NCBI GenBank assembly: GCA_900542825.1
Contig: UQOY01000008.1
Location: forward strand, 1 to 64,000
Direction of reading: 5' to 3'
Length of the DNA stretch: 64,000 nt
Source of the DNA: an uncultured Collinsella sp.
Lineage (GTDB): Bacteria; Actinomycetota; Coriobacteriia; Coriobacteriales; Coriobacteriaceae
This document shows, piece by piece, positions 8,357 to 16,484 of the stretch (the stretch's first letter is position 1; every line of letters starts with the position of its first letter). Position numbers and translations under genes: made by a program. The notes under the pieces were generated by a model that was not told the origin of the DNA, searched no databases, and saw only the letters and a program-made list of their open reading frames with translations.

Positions 8357-9238
8357 CTATGCGTCCGCGTGAACGAGCAGGCAGCGGAGCGTGCCGGAGC
8401 AGCCCTCGTAGGGGCGCTTACCGGCGCCGTAGCCGACGGCCTCGATGCGGTAGCGGGCCGGCAGGTGCTCGGACGTGCGCAGCGCGGTGACGATGGCGGC
8501 GCCCGTCGGCGTCACGAGCTCGCCGGCGACCGGTGCAGGCGTGAGGGCGATATTGCCCGCCTGACACAGGTTGACGACAGCGGGAACGGGAATAGGCATG
8601 AGGCCGTGGGCGCAACGGATGGTTCCGTGGCCCTCGGAGAGCGACTCAACCACGATATCCTCAATACTCAGATCGTCGAGGCAGATGGCGACAGAGCAGA
8701 CGTCGACGATGGAGTCGACGGCGCCCACCTCGTGAAACAGGACGGTGTCGGGCGTTTTGCCGTGAGCCTTTGCCTCGGCACCAGCGAGTACGGAAAAAAT
8801 GGCGAGGGCACGACGCTTGGCACCATCGCTTAGCTGTGAACCATCGATGATGGCGGTGACATCCGCCAAAGAACGGTGGTGATGGTGGGCGTGATGATGG
8901 TCCTCATGGTCATGCTCGTGGCAGTGCTCGTGCTCGTCATGGTCATGATGGTGGTGCTCATGCATATGCTCGACAGCTGCTTCGTTGCCGTAGAGCCAGG
9001 CCATATCGTGATCATGGTTCTCGAGGCCTTCTGCAAGCTGGACGTCAAAATCGCAGGCGTCGATGCCATGCTTGTTTACGCGCGTGACAGCGATCGTAAA
9101 GCCGTCGACCGGCAGCGTGGCGAGCTGTTCGCGCAGATGCTCCTCGCTGGCGCCCAGGTCGAGCAGGGCCGCGACGGTCATGTCGCCGCTGATGCCCGAG
9201 GTGCCGTCGATGATAAGCGTGTGCTGATGGTTGGACAT
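8357..9238 (-). CDS. larC: LarC nickel insertion protein, N-terminal (LarC1) part only
   Basis: Inserts nickel into the pyridinium-bisthiocarboxylate precursor of the LarA cofactor. The N-terminal DGTSGISGDM motif, a histidine-rich metal-binding linker (about residues 74-122, dominated by His, Asp and Glu), FHEVGAVDSIVD, PIPVPAV and GYGAGKR identify the DUF111/LarC family. The protein stops at 293 residues, just after the point corresponding to LarC1. The C-terminal LarC2 domain that full-length LarC (about 420 residues) gains by ribosomal frameshifting in L. plantarum is absent. tetR starts 2 bases later, leaving no room for it. LarC2 could be encoded elsewhere, or this may be a minimal variant. 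Confidence 0.85.
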   Translation of the reverse strand: MSNHQHTLIIDGTSGISGDMTVAALLDLGASEEHLREQLATLPVDGFTIAVTRVNKHGIDACDFDVQLAEGLENHDHDMAWLYGNEAAVEHMHEHHHHDHDEHEHCHEHDHEDHHHAHHHHRSLADVTAIIDGSQLSDGAKRRALAIFSVLAGAEAKAHGKTPDTVLFHEVGAVDSIVDVCSVAICLDDLSIEDIVVESLSEGHGTIRCAHGLMPIPVPAVVNLCQAGNIALTPAPVAGELVTPTGAAIVTALRTSEHLPARYRIEAVGYGAGKRPYEGCSGTLRCLLVHADA

Positions 9239-9248
9239 GGAATGCTCC

Positions 9249-10031
9249 TTAACGGGCGCGGGATGTGCCGGCGCTCAGATGATTGATAAGACTTGCCTGG
9301 TAGGCGGCACCAAAGCCGTTGTCGATATTGACGACCGAAACGCCGCTGGCGCAGGAGTTGAGCATGGCGAGCAGCGCGGCTACGCCTCCAAAATTTGCGC
9401 CGTAGCCCACGCTGGTGGGGACGGCGATGACCGGACAGCTCACCAGGCCGCCGATAACGCTCGCCAACGCGCCCTCCATGCCGGCGACGGCAATGATTAC
9501 CTGCGCCTGAGCAAGTTCCTCGGCATGCGCGAGCAGGCGGTGCAGGCCGGCGACACCCACGTCGTAGAGGCGGTCGACCTCGTTGCCATAGAATTCGGCC
9601 GTCAACGCGGCTTCCTCGGCGACGTGTAAGTCGCTTGTGCCGGCGCAGGCGACGACGATGCGTCCGTTGCCGGTAGGGGAGGGCTTGCCACCCACCAAGG
9701 CGAGCTGGGCGTCCGGGGCATATCCCAGGTCGATGCCGTTGTCGAGGAGCTCCGAGGTGCGGGTTGCCTTCTCGGCGTCCAGGCGCGTGACCAGGATGCG
9801 CTCCTGGCCGGCATTGCGCAATGCTTTGATAATGGCGGTAATCTGCTCGGCGGTTTTACCGGCGCCGTAGACAACCTCGCCGGCTCCCTGGCGCACCCCG
9901 CGCGAAAGATCGAGCTGCGCAAAGCCCAAATCGGCGGTCGGAGCCGTCTGGATGCGCGTGAGGGCGTCGGCGGGGGTGACTGCTCCGCCGGCAACATCGC
10001 TCAGCAATTGCTCAAGATCTCGCTTATCCAT
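9249..10031 (-). CDS. larB: LarB, pyridinium-3,5-biscarboxylate mononucleotide synthase
   Basis: Carboxylates and hydrolyses nicotinic acid adenine dinucleotide in the first step of nickel-pincer cofactor synthesis. The C-terminal half is the PurE-like (AIR carboxylase) fold with VACAGTSDLHVAEEA, DVGVAGLHR, AVAGMEGALASVIGGL and AVPTSVGYGANFGG. I start it at ATG 10031 (260 residues) because GAAGGG lies 7 bases upstream on the minus strand; an upstream in-frame start at 10064 lacks this. larC begins 10 bases after its stop, giving a larB-larC-tetR operon opposite larA. Confidence 0.92.
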   Translation of the reverse strand: MDKRDLEQLLSDVAGGAVTPADALTRIQTAPTADLGFAQLDLSRGVRQGAGEVVYGAGKTAEQITAIIKALRNAGQERILVTRLDAEKATRTSELLDNGIDLGYAPDAQLALVGGKPSPTGNGRIVVACAGTSDLHVAEEAALTAEFYGNEVDRLYDVGVAGLHRLLAHAEELAQAQVIIAVAGMEGALASVIGGLVSCPVIAVPTSVGYGANFGGVAALLAMLNSCASGVSVVNIDNGFGAAYQASLINHLSAGTSRAR

Positions 10032-10075
10032 ATATGTTCCCTTCGACGGCGCAAAGTCTAGCACTCAAAGGGTAT

Positions 10076-10109
10076 GTTTCCGAACACTAAGACAAAATTG
10101 TTCGGAAAC
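10076..10109. promoter_or_regulatory. Spaced palindrome upstream of larB
   Basis: GTTTCCGAACA (10076-10086) and TGTTCGGAAAC (10099-10109) are perfect 11 bp inverted arms separated by 12 bases, about 45 bases upstream of larB. No T run follows, so an operator is likelier than a terminator. The TetR protein of the same operon is a candidate ligand. Confidence 0.5.
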
Positions 10110-10148
10110 TAGACATAGAGGAATTGATTCTGTTGTTAGACAGAACGA

Positions 10149-10784
10149 CTAGTCACGCAGGATGATGTCCATGGCGAGCATCAGGTTGCGCTCGTCGATG
10201 GCAAACGGGGCGGCCTCGCGCGTCTTGGGCTTGGCGCAAAACGCGATGCCCGTGCCCGCGGCCTGAATCATGGGGATGTCGTTGGCGCCGTCGCCGATCG
10301 CCACGGTGTGTGCCATGTCGACGCCGCACTCAACTGCCCAATCCAGCAGCTGGATAAGTTTGGACTCCTTGGTCACAATGTCGGCCGCCAGCTTACCCGT
10401 GAGCTTGCCGTCCACGACTTCCAGGCGGTTGGCCAGGCAAAAATCGATGCCCGCAGCGGCCACGATCTTATCGGCGACCTCGTGGAAGCCGCCGCTCACC
10501 ACGCCGACCTTCCAGCCCTTGCTGTGTGCCGAGCGCACAAGCTCCAACGCGCCGGGGGTAAATGTCACACGCTCAAAGGTGCGCTCGAACACGCTCTCGT
10601 CCAGGCCGGCAAGCAGCCCCACGCGCTCCTCGAGCGCTTGCTTAAAGTCTAGCTCGCCGCGCATGGCGCGCTCGGTGATCTGTGCTACCTGCTCGCCTAC
10701 GCCGGCTTCCTCACCCAACAGGTCGATGACCTCCTGGTTGATGAGCGTGGAGTCGATATCCATAACGATGAGGCGTGCAGTCAT
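10149..10784 (-). CDS. serB: Phosphoserine phosphatase
   Basis: A HAD-superfamily enzyme that dephosphorylates phosphoserine, the last step of serine synthesis. Motif I is MDIDSTLINQEVIDLL, motif II is VVSGGFHEV and motif III is GDGANDIPMIQAAGTGIAF. ATG 10784 (211 residues) is chosen because GGAAAGG precedes it and the catalytic DxD then lies near the N-terminus; a longer frame to 10853 adds a basic unrelated extension. There is no ACT domain. It is divergent from aspS. Confidence 0.92.
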   Translation of the reverse strand: MTARLIVMDIDSTLINQEVIDLLGEEAGVGEQVAQITERAMRGELDFKQALEERVGLLAGLDESVFERTFERVTFTPGALELVRSAHSKGWKVGVVSGGFHEVADKIVAAAGIDFCLANRLEVVDGKLTGKLAADIVTKESKLIQLLDWAVECGVDMAHTVAIGDGANDIPMIQAAGTGIAFCAKPKTREAAPFAIDERNLMLAMDIILRD

Positions 10785-10977
10785 GGCGGGCCTTTCCGAG
10801 TGCGGTTGTATTGGGGCACATTGTCGCACGCGGCGCGCCTTGGCGACGGCCACGGTGCGTCAATTGTTTCGTCTCCGTCAAGTCTTTGGACAGGAGCTAC
10901 TTTTTCGCGGCACATCGACGCGGGTGCGATAAGATAGAACGCCATGTCCGGCTGCGCGGTTTACGCAGGCTGGACAA

Positions 10978-11019
10978 ATCTGTACGACGCCGCCCGGAAC
11001 GACACGGGGCGGCACAGAT
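10978..11019 (+). promoter_or_regulatory. Hairpin in the aspS leader
   Basis: ATCTGT pairs with ACAGAT, and inside it GCCGCCC pairs with GGGCGGC. The element ends a few bases before the AAGGAGG ribosome site of aspS. A second hairpin (about 10945-10975, GTCC-GC-TGCG with CGCA-GC-GGAC) precedes it. The leader shows no T-box consensus that I can recognise. Confidence 0.4.
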
Positions 11020-11040
11020 CCATAAAGGAGGATCACTGGT

Positions 11041-12828
11041 ATGAGCCAGACCCGTCCCATCGACGAGCATTCCATGCACACCCGTACCTGCGGCGAGCTT
11101 CGCTTCGAGAACGTGGGCGAAGAGGTCACCCTCACCGGTTGGGTGAGCCGTCGCCGCGACCACGGTGGCCTTATCTTCTGCGACCTTCGCGACCGCGAGG
11201 GCATCACGCAGCTCACCTTCGACCCCGAGCACTCCGACGGCGATGCCTTTAAGATCGCCGAGACCATGCGTCCCGAGTGGCCCATCAAGATCCACGGCGT
11301 TGTGCGCGCCCGTGGCGAGGAGACCACCAACACTAAGCTCGCGACCGGCGAGGTCGAGGTCCTGACCGACCACGCCGAGGTGCTCAACACGTCCGTCACC
11401 CCGCCGTTCCAGATCGAGGACGGCATCGAGACCAGCGAGGACACCCGCCTGCGTTATCGCTATCTGGACCTCCGTCGTCCCGAGATGATGGCCAACCTCA
11501 AGCTGCGCTCCGACTTTACCTTTGCCATTCGCGAGGCGCTGCACAACCGTGAGTTCATGGAGGTCGAGACGCCCTCCCTGTTCAAGTCCACGCCCGAGGG
11601 CGCCCGCGACTTCATCGTCCCCAGCCGTATTCAGCCGGGCAACTTCTACGCCCTGCCGCAGTCCCCGCAGCTTCTGAAGCAGCTGCTCATGGTCGGCGGC
11701 GTCGAGCGCTACTACCAGGTTGCCAAGTGCTTCCGCGACGAGGACCTGCGTGCTGACCGTCAGCCCGAGTTCACCCAGGTCGATATCGAGATGTCCTTCG
11801 TGGACCAGAACGACGTTATGAGCGCGCTCGAGGAGGTCCTGGCCGACGCCTTCGGCCGCATGGGTGTCGAGATGCCCACGCCGCTGCGTCGCATGGACTA
11901 CTGGGATGCCATGGACACCTATGGCTCCGACAAGCCCGATACCCGCTACGGCATGCACCTGGTCGACCTGACCGACATCTTTGCCAACTCCAAGTTCAAG
12001 GTCTTTGCGACTGCCGCAAACGAGGAGGGCTCTGTCGTCAAGGCCATCAACGCCAAGGGCGCCGGTGCCTGGGCGCGTGCCAAGATCGATAAGCTCGCCG
12101 GCGTGGCCTCCACGTTTGGCGCCAAGGGCCTGGCCTGGATCGCCTTCCGCGAGGACGGCTCCATCAACAGCCCCATCGTCAAGTTCTTCTCGGACGAGGA
12201 GATGGCGGCCCTGCGCGAGCGCATGGACGTCGAGCCTGGCGACCTCGTGATGTTCGCCGCCGGCCCGCGCCTGCTCTCTGACGAGATCCTGGGCGGCATG
12301 CGTTCTCACATGGCCAATGCGCTCGAGATCAAGCGCGAGGGCCACGACTTCCTTTGGGTCGTCAACTTCCCGCTGTTCCACTGGGATGAGGACCGCAAGG
12401 CCTATGCTGCCGAGCATCAGCCCTTCACCTTGCCGACCGAGACCGACATCGCCAAGATCGAGGCAGATCCGCTGGCAGCAGGTTCTTGCACCTACGACTT
12501 TGTCATGGACGGCTTTGAGGCCGGCGGCGGTGGTATGCGTATCCACAACGCCGAGATGCAGATGTCCATGCTCAAGCTCCTGGGCTTTACTGAGGAGCGC
12601 GCCGAGTCGCAGTTTGGCTTCCTCATGGAGGCGCTCAAGTTTGGTGCGCCCCCGATGGGCGGTTTCGCTCTGGGCCTGGACCGCGTGTGCATGCTGCTCA
12701 CCGGTTCCGATTCCATCCGCGACGTCATGGCGTTCCCCAAGACGGCCAGCGGCTCCGACCTTATGTCGGGCGCCCCGAGTGCCGTTTCCGGCGCCCAGCT
12801 CAAGGACGTCAGCCTGCGCCTGATGTAG
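11041..12828 (+). CDS. aspS: Aspartyl-tRNA synthetase, predicted non-discriminating
   Basis: A class II synthetase of the bacterial 595-residue type with OB-fold, catalytic core and inserted GAD domain. Motif 2 (FRDEDLRADRQPEFTQ) and motif 3 (GGFALGLDRVCMLLTG) are clear. In the anticodon-binding domain the sequence SRRRDHGGLIF has His41. This position is Leu in discriminating enzymes such as E. coli and His in non-discriminating AspRS such as Pseudomonas. With gatCAB in the same window, this suggests the enzyme also makes Asp-tRNA(Asn) for amidation. AAGGAGG lies upstream of ATG 11041. Confidence 0.95.
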   Translation: MSQTRPIDEHSMHTRTCGELRFENVGEEVTLTGWVSRRRDHGGLIFCDLRDREGITQLTFDPEHSDGDAFKIAETMRPEWPIKIHGVVRARGEETTNTKLATGEVEVLTDHAEVLNTSVTPPFQIEDGIETSEDTRLRYRYLDLRRPEMMANLKLRSDFTFAIREALHNREFMEVETPSLFKSTPEGARDFIVPSRIQPGNFYALPQSPQLLKQLLMVGGVERYYQVAKCFRDEDLRADRQPEFTQVDIEMSFVDQNDVMSALEEVLADAFGRMGVEMPTPLRRMDYWDAMDTYGSDKPDTRYGMHLVDLTDIFANSKFKVFATAANEEGSVVKAINAKGAGAWARAKIDKLAGVASTFGAKGLAWIAFREDGSINSPIVKFFSDEEMAALRERMDVEPGDLVMFAAGPRLLSDEILGGMRSHMANALEIKREGHDFLWVVNFPLFHWDEDRKAYAAEHQPFTLPTETDIAKIEADPLAAGSCTYDFVMDGFEAGGGGMRIHNAEMQMSMLKLLGFTEERAESQFGFLMEALKFGAPPMGGFALGLDRVCMLLTGSDSIRDVMAFPKTASGSDLMSGAPSAVSGAQLKDVSLRLM

Positions 12829-12851
12829 GCGATCGGCTACATATTGCCCGC

Positions 12852-12886
12852 AACGAGGGAAGGACGTGTGCCTTCCCTCGTTTTTT
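12852..12886 (+). terminator. Terminator after aspS
   Basis: AACGAGGGAAGG pairs with CCTTCCCTCGTT around an ACGTGTG loop, followed by a TTTTTT run. Confidence 0.9.
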
Positions 12887-12971
12887 GTGAGACGGGGGTG
12901 CGCCGGTAACGTACAATAGCTACCACGTGGCTGGGTTTGCCGGCCGAATGTGCGATGTCGCGGGAGGGGAC

Positions 12972-13220
12972 ATGGTCGAGTTTACAAAGACGATTAAAGA
13001 TCCGTTGGGATTGCATGCCCGCCCGGTTGCGCTGCTCTACGACATCATTGCCAAACATCGTAGCGACGTATCGGTCAGTATCGGCAATCGCCACACGGAT
13101 GGCCGCGATGTGATGGGGCTCATGGCTCTCTATGGCGAGTGCGGCGAGGATGTCGTGTTCCGCGTTTCGGGCGTGGATGAGGCCTCCTGCGTCACGTCGA
13201 TCAGAAACCTCTCGCTCTAA
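12972..13220 (+). CDS. HPr-family phosphocarrier with Asp at position 46
   Basis: An 82-residue PTS phosphocarrier. GLHARPVALL places the phosphorylatable His exactly at residue 15. The regulatory site aligns as GRDVMGLM, so residue 46 is Asp where classical Gram-positive HPr has Ser46, the HPr kinase target. The acidic residue could mimic Ser46 phosphorylation or simply remove that control. ATG 12972 is preceded by GGGAGGGG; an in-frame start at 12927 would add an unrelated N-terminus. The gene is monocistronic, with a terminator after it. An EIIA-Glc homologue lies far downstream in this window. Confidence 0.9.
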   Translation: MVEFTKTIKDPLGLHARPVALLYDIIAKHRSDVSVSIGNRHTDGRDVMGLMALYGECGEDVVFRVSGVDEASCVTSIRNLSL

Positions 13221-13274
13221 GCGCATCAATGCGGCAAAGGAACAGTCCCCTCTGTTGCATAAATTGGTATGACA

Positions 13275-13312
13275 AGGCACCGCAAAGAGATGGTCTTTGC
13301 GGTGCCTCTTTT
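13275..13312 (+). terminator. Terminator after the HPr gene
   Basis: GGCACCGCAAAGA pairs with TCTTTGCGGTGCC around GATGG, followed by TCTTTTGTTT. Confidence 0.9.
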
Positions 13313-13359
13313 GTTTCGTATAGGAAACTTTTTCGAAATCTGAATGTGGACTCTTTCCA

Positions 13360-13413
13360 AAAAGTTAACCACGTGTTAGTTTACTAAAGCGAACATAGAC
13401 GTGGTTAACTTTT
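13360..13413. promoter_or_regulatory. 15 bp dyad upstream of feoA
   Basis: AAAAGTTAACCACGT (13360-13374) and ACGTGGTTAACTTTT (13399-13413) are perfect inverted arms around a 24-base loop that contains TTAGTTTACTAA. The dyad lies 43 bases before the first feoA. Its size and position suggest a metal-responsive operator pair or an mRNA leader hairpin; I cannot tell which. Confidence 0.5.
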
Positions 13414-13455
13414 ATCGCGTCGATGTTGAGGACGAACTGACGTTAGGAGCCACTC

Positions 13456-13698
13456 ATGTCTTGCGGACCGCAGATGCCGGCCATGCCGCTTTCGATGGTA
13501 AAAGCGGGCGAAACCGTGCGCGTGTCTCGGGTAAAGGGCAATGAGGATATGAAACACCACCTCAAGGACCTCGGCTTTGTTGAGGGCAGCGAAATCCACG
13601 TGGTGAGCTCGAGTGGCGCCAATATCATCGTCACGGTGCTGGGCGCACGCTTTGGCATCGATTCCAAGGTTGCCATGCACATCATGACCGTCGGTTAG
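13456..13698 (+). CDS. feoA: FeoA-family protein (first copy)
   Basis: An 80-residue SH3-like cytoplasmic protein of the ferrous iron uptake system, thought to interact with FeoB. LKDLGFVEGSEIHVVSSSGANIIVTVLGARFGID follows the FeoA core pattern, and the N-terminal 12 residues (MSCGPQMPAMPL) are extra. GGAG lies 6 bases before ATG 13456. It heads a feoA-feoA-feoB cluster, and two FeoA paralogues in one operon are common in anaerobes. Confidence 0.88.
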   Translation: MSCGPQMPAMPLSMVKAGETVRVSRVKGNEDMKHHLKDLGFVEGSEIHVVSSSGANIIVTVLGARFGIDSKVAMHIMTVG

Positions 13699-13737
13699 TT
13701 CGCAGCATTTGATAAAAACCGAAAGGGGGACAAGAGG

Positions 13738-13959
13738 ATGAAGACGTTGGGTGACGTTAAGGTGGGCGAGAGCTCTACCATCGTCAAGCTTCACGGTGAG
13801 GGTGCGCTGCGCCGCCACCTTATGGACCTGGGCCTCATCAAGGGCACTTCGTTCAAGGTCGTGAAGGTTGCACCGCTCGGTGATCCGGTCGAGATCAACG
13901 TGCGCGGCTACGAGCTTTCCATCCGCAAGGAGGAGGCGGCCGTCGTCGAGGTCCAGTAA
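13738..13959 (+). CDS. feoA: FeoA-family protein (second copy)
   Basis: A 73-residue FeoA homologue, 39 bases after the first. LHGEGALRRHLMDLGLIKGTSFKVVKVAPLGDPVEINVRGYELSIRKEEA is the classical form with the PLGDP and RGYELSIR segments, so this copy is the more canonical one. AAAGGGGGA and AGAGG lie upstream of ATG 13738. A DtxR/IdeR-like box separates it from feoB. Confidence 0.93.
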   Translation: MKTLGDVKVGESSTIVKLHGEGALRRHLMDLGLIKGTSFKVVKVAPLGDPVEINVRGYELSIRKEEAAVVEVQ

Positions 13960-13989
13960 GGGGCGCGGCGTACATTTCTGCAGATAAAG

Positions 13990-14008
13990 TTAGGTTTTTC
14001 TAACTTAA
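13990..14008 (+). promoter_or_regulatory. DtxR/IdeR-like iron box upstream of feoB
   Basis: The 19-mer TTAGGTTTTTCTAACTTAA agrees with the DtxR/IdeR consensus TTAGGTTAGSCTAACCTAA at 15 positions, with the TTAGGTT and CTAAC-TAA halves intact. It lies 74 bases before the feoB ATG. The match is seen directly; iron control is inferred. Confidence 0.55.
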
Positions 14009-14081
14009 TGCAGCAACTTTGAAGCACATTATCCAGCTCGCGCGGAGAAAGCAGCGCGGGCACACAAGGAAGAAGGATTGA

Positions 14082-16409
14082 ATGGCGGATTCTCAGATCC
14101 ATGTCGCGCTTGCGGGTAACCCCAACTGCGGCAAGACCACGCTTTTCAACCTGATCACCGGCGCCAACGGCTACGTTGGCAACTGGCCGGGTGTCACGGT
14201 TGAGAAAAAGGAAGCCAAGCTCCTGAGCGACAAGAGCGTCACGATTACGGACCTTCCCGGCATCTACTCGCTTTCCCCCTATAGCCCCGAGGAGCAGTGC
14301 TCGCGCGATTACCTCATGAGCGGCGAGCCCGATGTCGTCGTCCAGGTGGTCGACGCCACCAACCTCGAGCGCAACCTGTACCTGGCGCTTCAGGTTATCG
14401 AGACCGGCCTGCCCGTGGTCGTCGCCCTCAACATGGCCGACCTGGTCGAGAAAAACGGCGACAAGATCGACACGGACAAGCTCTCCAAGAAGCTCGGTTG
14501 CCCGGTCATGATGATCTCGGCCCTTAAGAACAAGGGTATCAAGGAGCTGTTCGATCAGGTCAAGAAGTCTGCCGCTTCCAAGGGCCAGGTGCCGGAGCAC
14601 AAGTTCGATTCCTCTATCGAGGACGTTCTGGACCACATCGAGAACAACCTGCCTGCGAGCGTTCCCGCCAACAAACGCCGCTACTACGCCGTCAAGCTGT
14701 TCGAGCGCGATGCGGACGCCTGCAAGCTCATCAACCTCACCAAGGAGAAGGCCGCTCGCGTGGAGCAGCTGGTCGCCCAGTGCGAGCAGGACTGCGACGA
14801 CGATGCCGAGTCCATCATCACCGGCGAGCGCTACGGCGTGATTGCCCACATCATCGACGAGTGCCTCACCAAGGCTCCGGCCAAGATGAGCACTTCCGAG
14901 AAGATCGACCGCGTGGTTACCAACCGTATCCTGGGCCTGCCGATCTTTGTGGTCATCATGTTCTGCGTGTACTACATCGCCGTTTCCACCCTGGGCGGCA
15001 CAGTGACCGACTTCACCAACGACCAGCTCTTCGGTACCGACGGTTGGTACGTGCTCGGTCAGGGCCGCGACGCCTACGACGCGGCCGTCGAGGCAGCGGG
15101 CGACAACGCCGACTCGGTCGACCCGGCGCAGTACGGCCCCTATGTCCCGGGTATCACCACCGTGGTGCACGACGCCCTTGTGGCGGGCGGTACCGAGGAC
15201 GGTGGCCTGGTCGATTCGCTGGTCTGCGACGGTATCGTCGGCGGTCTGGGCGCCATCTTCGGCTTCGTCCCGCAGATGTTCCTGCTCTTTGTGATGCTGT
15301 CTTTCCTGGAGGACTGCGGCTACATGGCTCGCGTCGCCTTCATCATGGACCGCGTGTTCCGCCGCTTTGGCCTGTCCGGTAAGTCGTTCATCCCCATGCT
15401 CGTGTCCTCGGGCTGCGGCGTCCCCGGCGTCATGGCCACCAAGACCATCGAGAACGAGAAGGACCGTCGCATGACGGTCATGACTACCACGTTCATCCCC
15501 TGTGGCGCCAAGCTGCCGATTATTGCCCTGCTCATGGGTTCCATCATCGGCGATTCTTCCACCACCGCCGCGTGGATCAGCCCGCTCTTCTACTTCCTGG
15601 GCGTCTTTGCCGTCATCGCCTCGGGCCTCATGCTCAAGAAGACCAAGCTCTTCGCCGGTCGCCCGACGCCGTTCGTTATGGAGCTTCCTGCCTACCACTT
15701 CCCGGCGATCCGCTCTTGGGCGCTGCACGTGTGGGAGCGCTGCTGGGCCTTTATCAAGAAAGCCGGCACGGTCATCTTCGCGTCCACCGTCGTCGTTTGG
15801 TTCCTGTCCAACTTTGGTAGCTATAACGGTTCCTTTGGCTTCCTGCCTGCGATGGGCGGCATCCCTGAGGAGTTCATGGACTACTCCGTGCTTGCCATGC
15901 TCGGCAACCTGGTCGCCTGGATCTTCGCCCCGCTCGGCTTTAGCACCTGGCAGGCAACTGCACTGACTGTCTCTGGACTTGTCGCCAAGGAGAACGTCGT
16001 CGCCACCGCCGGCTCGCTGTTGTCGGTTGCCGACGCTGCCGAGACCGACCCGAGTTTGTGGACCGCGTTTGCCGGCATGTTCCCGACTATGGGCGCTTGC
16101 GTTGCCTTTGGCGCCTTCAACCTGCTGTGCGCCCCGTGCTTTGCCGCCATGGGCACCATCCGCAATCAGATGGACTCCGGCAAGTGGACCGCGATTGCCA
16201 TCGGCTACGAGTGCGCCTTCGCATGGGTCATCGGCCTGTTCATCAACCAGTTCTACAACCTGCTTGTCCTTGGCCAGTTTGGTATTTGGACGGTTGTAGC
16301 CATCGTTCTGCTGGTTGCGATGCTCTTCCAGATCTTCCGTCCCATGCCTAAGCACGCTTGGACCGACGAGGACGAGACCAACACTGCCTCCGCCGCAGTT
16401 TCCGCTTAA
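14082..16409 (+). CDS. feoB: Ferrous iron transporter FeoB
   Basis: A 775-residue GTP-dependent Fe(II) permease of the inner membrane. The N-terminal G domain shows G1 GNPNCGKTT (about residues 12-20), switch GNWPGVTVEKKE, G3 DLPGIYSLSPYSPEE and G4 NMADL, followed by a GDI helical region and a long membrane domain with Gate motifs SSGCGVPGVMATKTI and PCGAKLPI. AAGGA precedes the ATG. It is complete and follows two feoA genes; a small Cys-rich membrane protein gene follows. Confidence 0.97.
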   Translation: MADSQIHVALAGNPNCGKTTLFNLITGANGYVGNWPGVTVEKKEAKLLSDKSVTITDLPGIYSLSPYSPEEQCSRDYLMSGEPDVVVQVVDATNLERNLYLALQVIETGLPVVVALNMADLVEKNGDKIDTDKLSKKLGCPVMMISALKNKGIKELFDQVKKSAASKGQVPEHKFDSSIEDVLDHIENNLPASVPANKRRYYAVKLFERDADACKLINLTKEKAARVEQLVAQCEQDCDDDAESIITGERYGVIAHIIDECLTKAPAKMSTSEKIDRVVTNRILGLPIFVVIMFCVYYIAVSTLGGTVTDFTNDQLFGTDGWYVLGQGRDAYDAAVEAAGDNADSVDPAQYGPYVPGITTVVHDALVAGGTEDGGLVDSLVCDGIVGGLGAIFGFVPQMFLLFVMLSFLEDCGYMARVAFIMDRVFRRFGLSGKSFIPMLVSSGCGVPGVMATKTIENEKDRRMTVMTTTFIPCGAKLPIIALLMGSIIGDSSTTAAWISPLFYFLGVFAVIASGLMLKKTKLFAGRPTPFVMELPAYHFPAIRSWALHVWERCWAFIKKAGTVIFASTVVVWFLSNFGSYNGSFGFLPAMGGIPEEFMDYSVLAMLGNLVAWIFAPLGFSTWQATALTVSGLVAKENVVATAGSLLSVADAAETDPSLWTAFAGMFPTMGACVAFGAFNLLCAPCFAAMGTIRNQMDSGKWTAIAIGYECAFAWVIGLFINQFYNLLVLGQFGIWTVVAIVLLVAMLFQIFRPMPKHAWTDEDETNTASAAVSA

Positions 16410-16438
16410 GTCTGAATAAGGATTAACCCCTTTCCACG

Positions 16439-16472
16439 AGCCCGGGTGTCCCAGCGACACTCGGGCTTTTTG
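16439..16472 (+). terminator. Terminator after feoB
   Basis: AGCCCGGGTGTC pairs with GACACTCGGGCT around CCAGC, followed by TTTTTGG. Confidence 0.85.
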
Positions 16473-16484
16473 GTGGGGGAGATG

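Noticed and set aside
8340..8360. Programmed frameshift at the end of larC joining it to LarC2
   Set aside because: The following frame encodes a TetR helix-turn-helix, not LarC2, so no frameshift product is possible here.
13908..16460. An 850-codon open frame antisense to feoB
   Set aside because: It is the antisense shadow of a high-GC3 gene; composition is His/Asp/Gly/Val-rich nonsense and feoB is unmistakable on the other strand.
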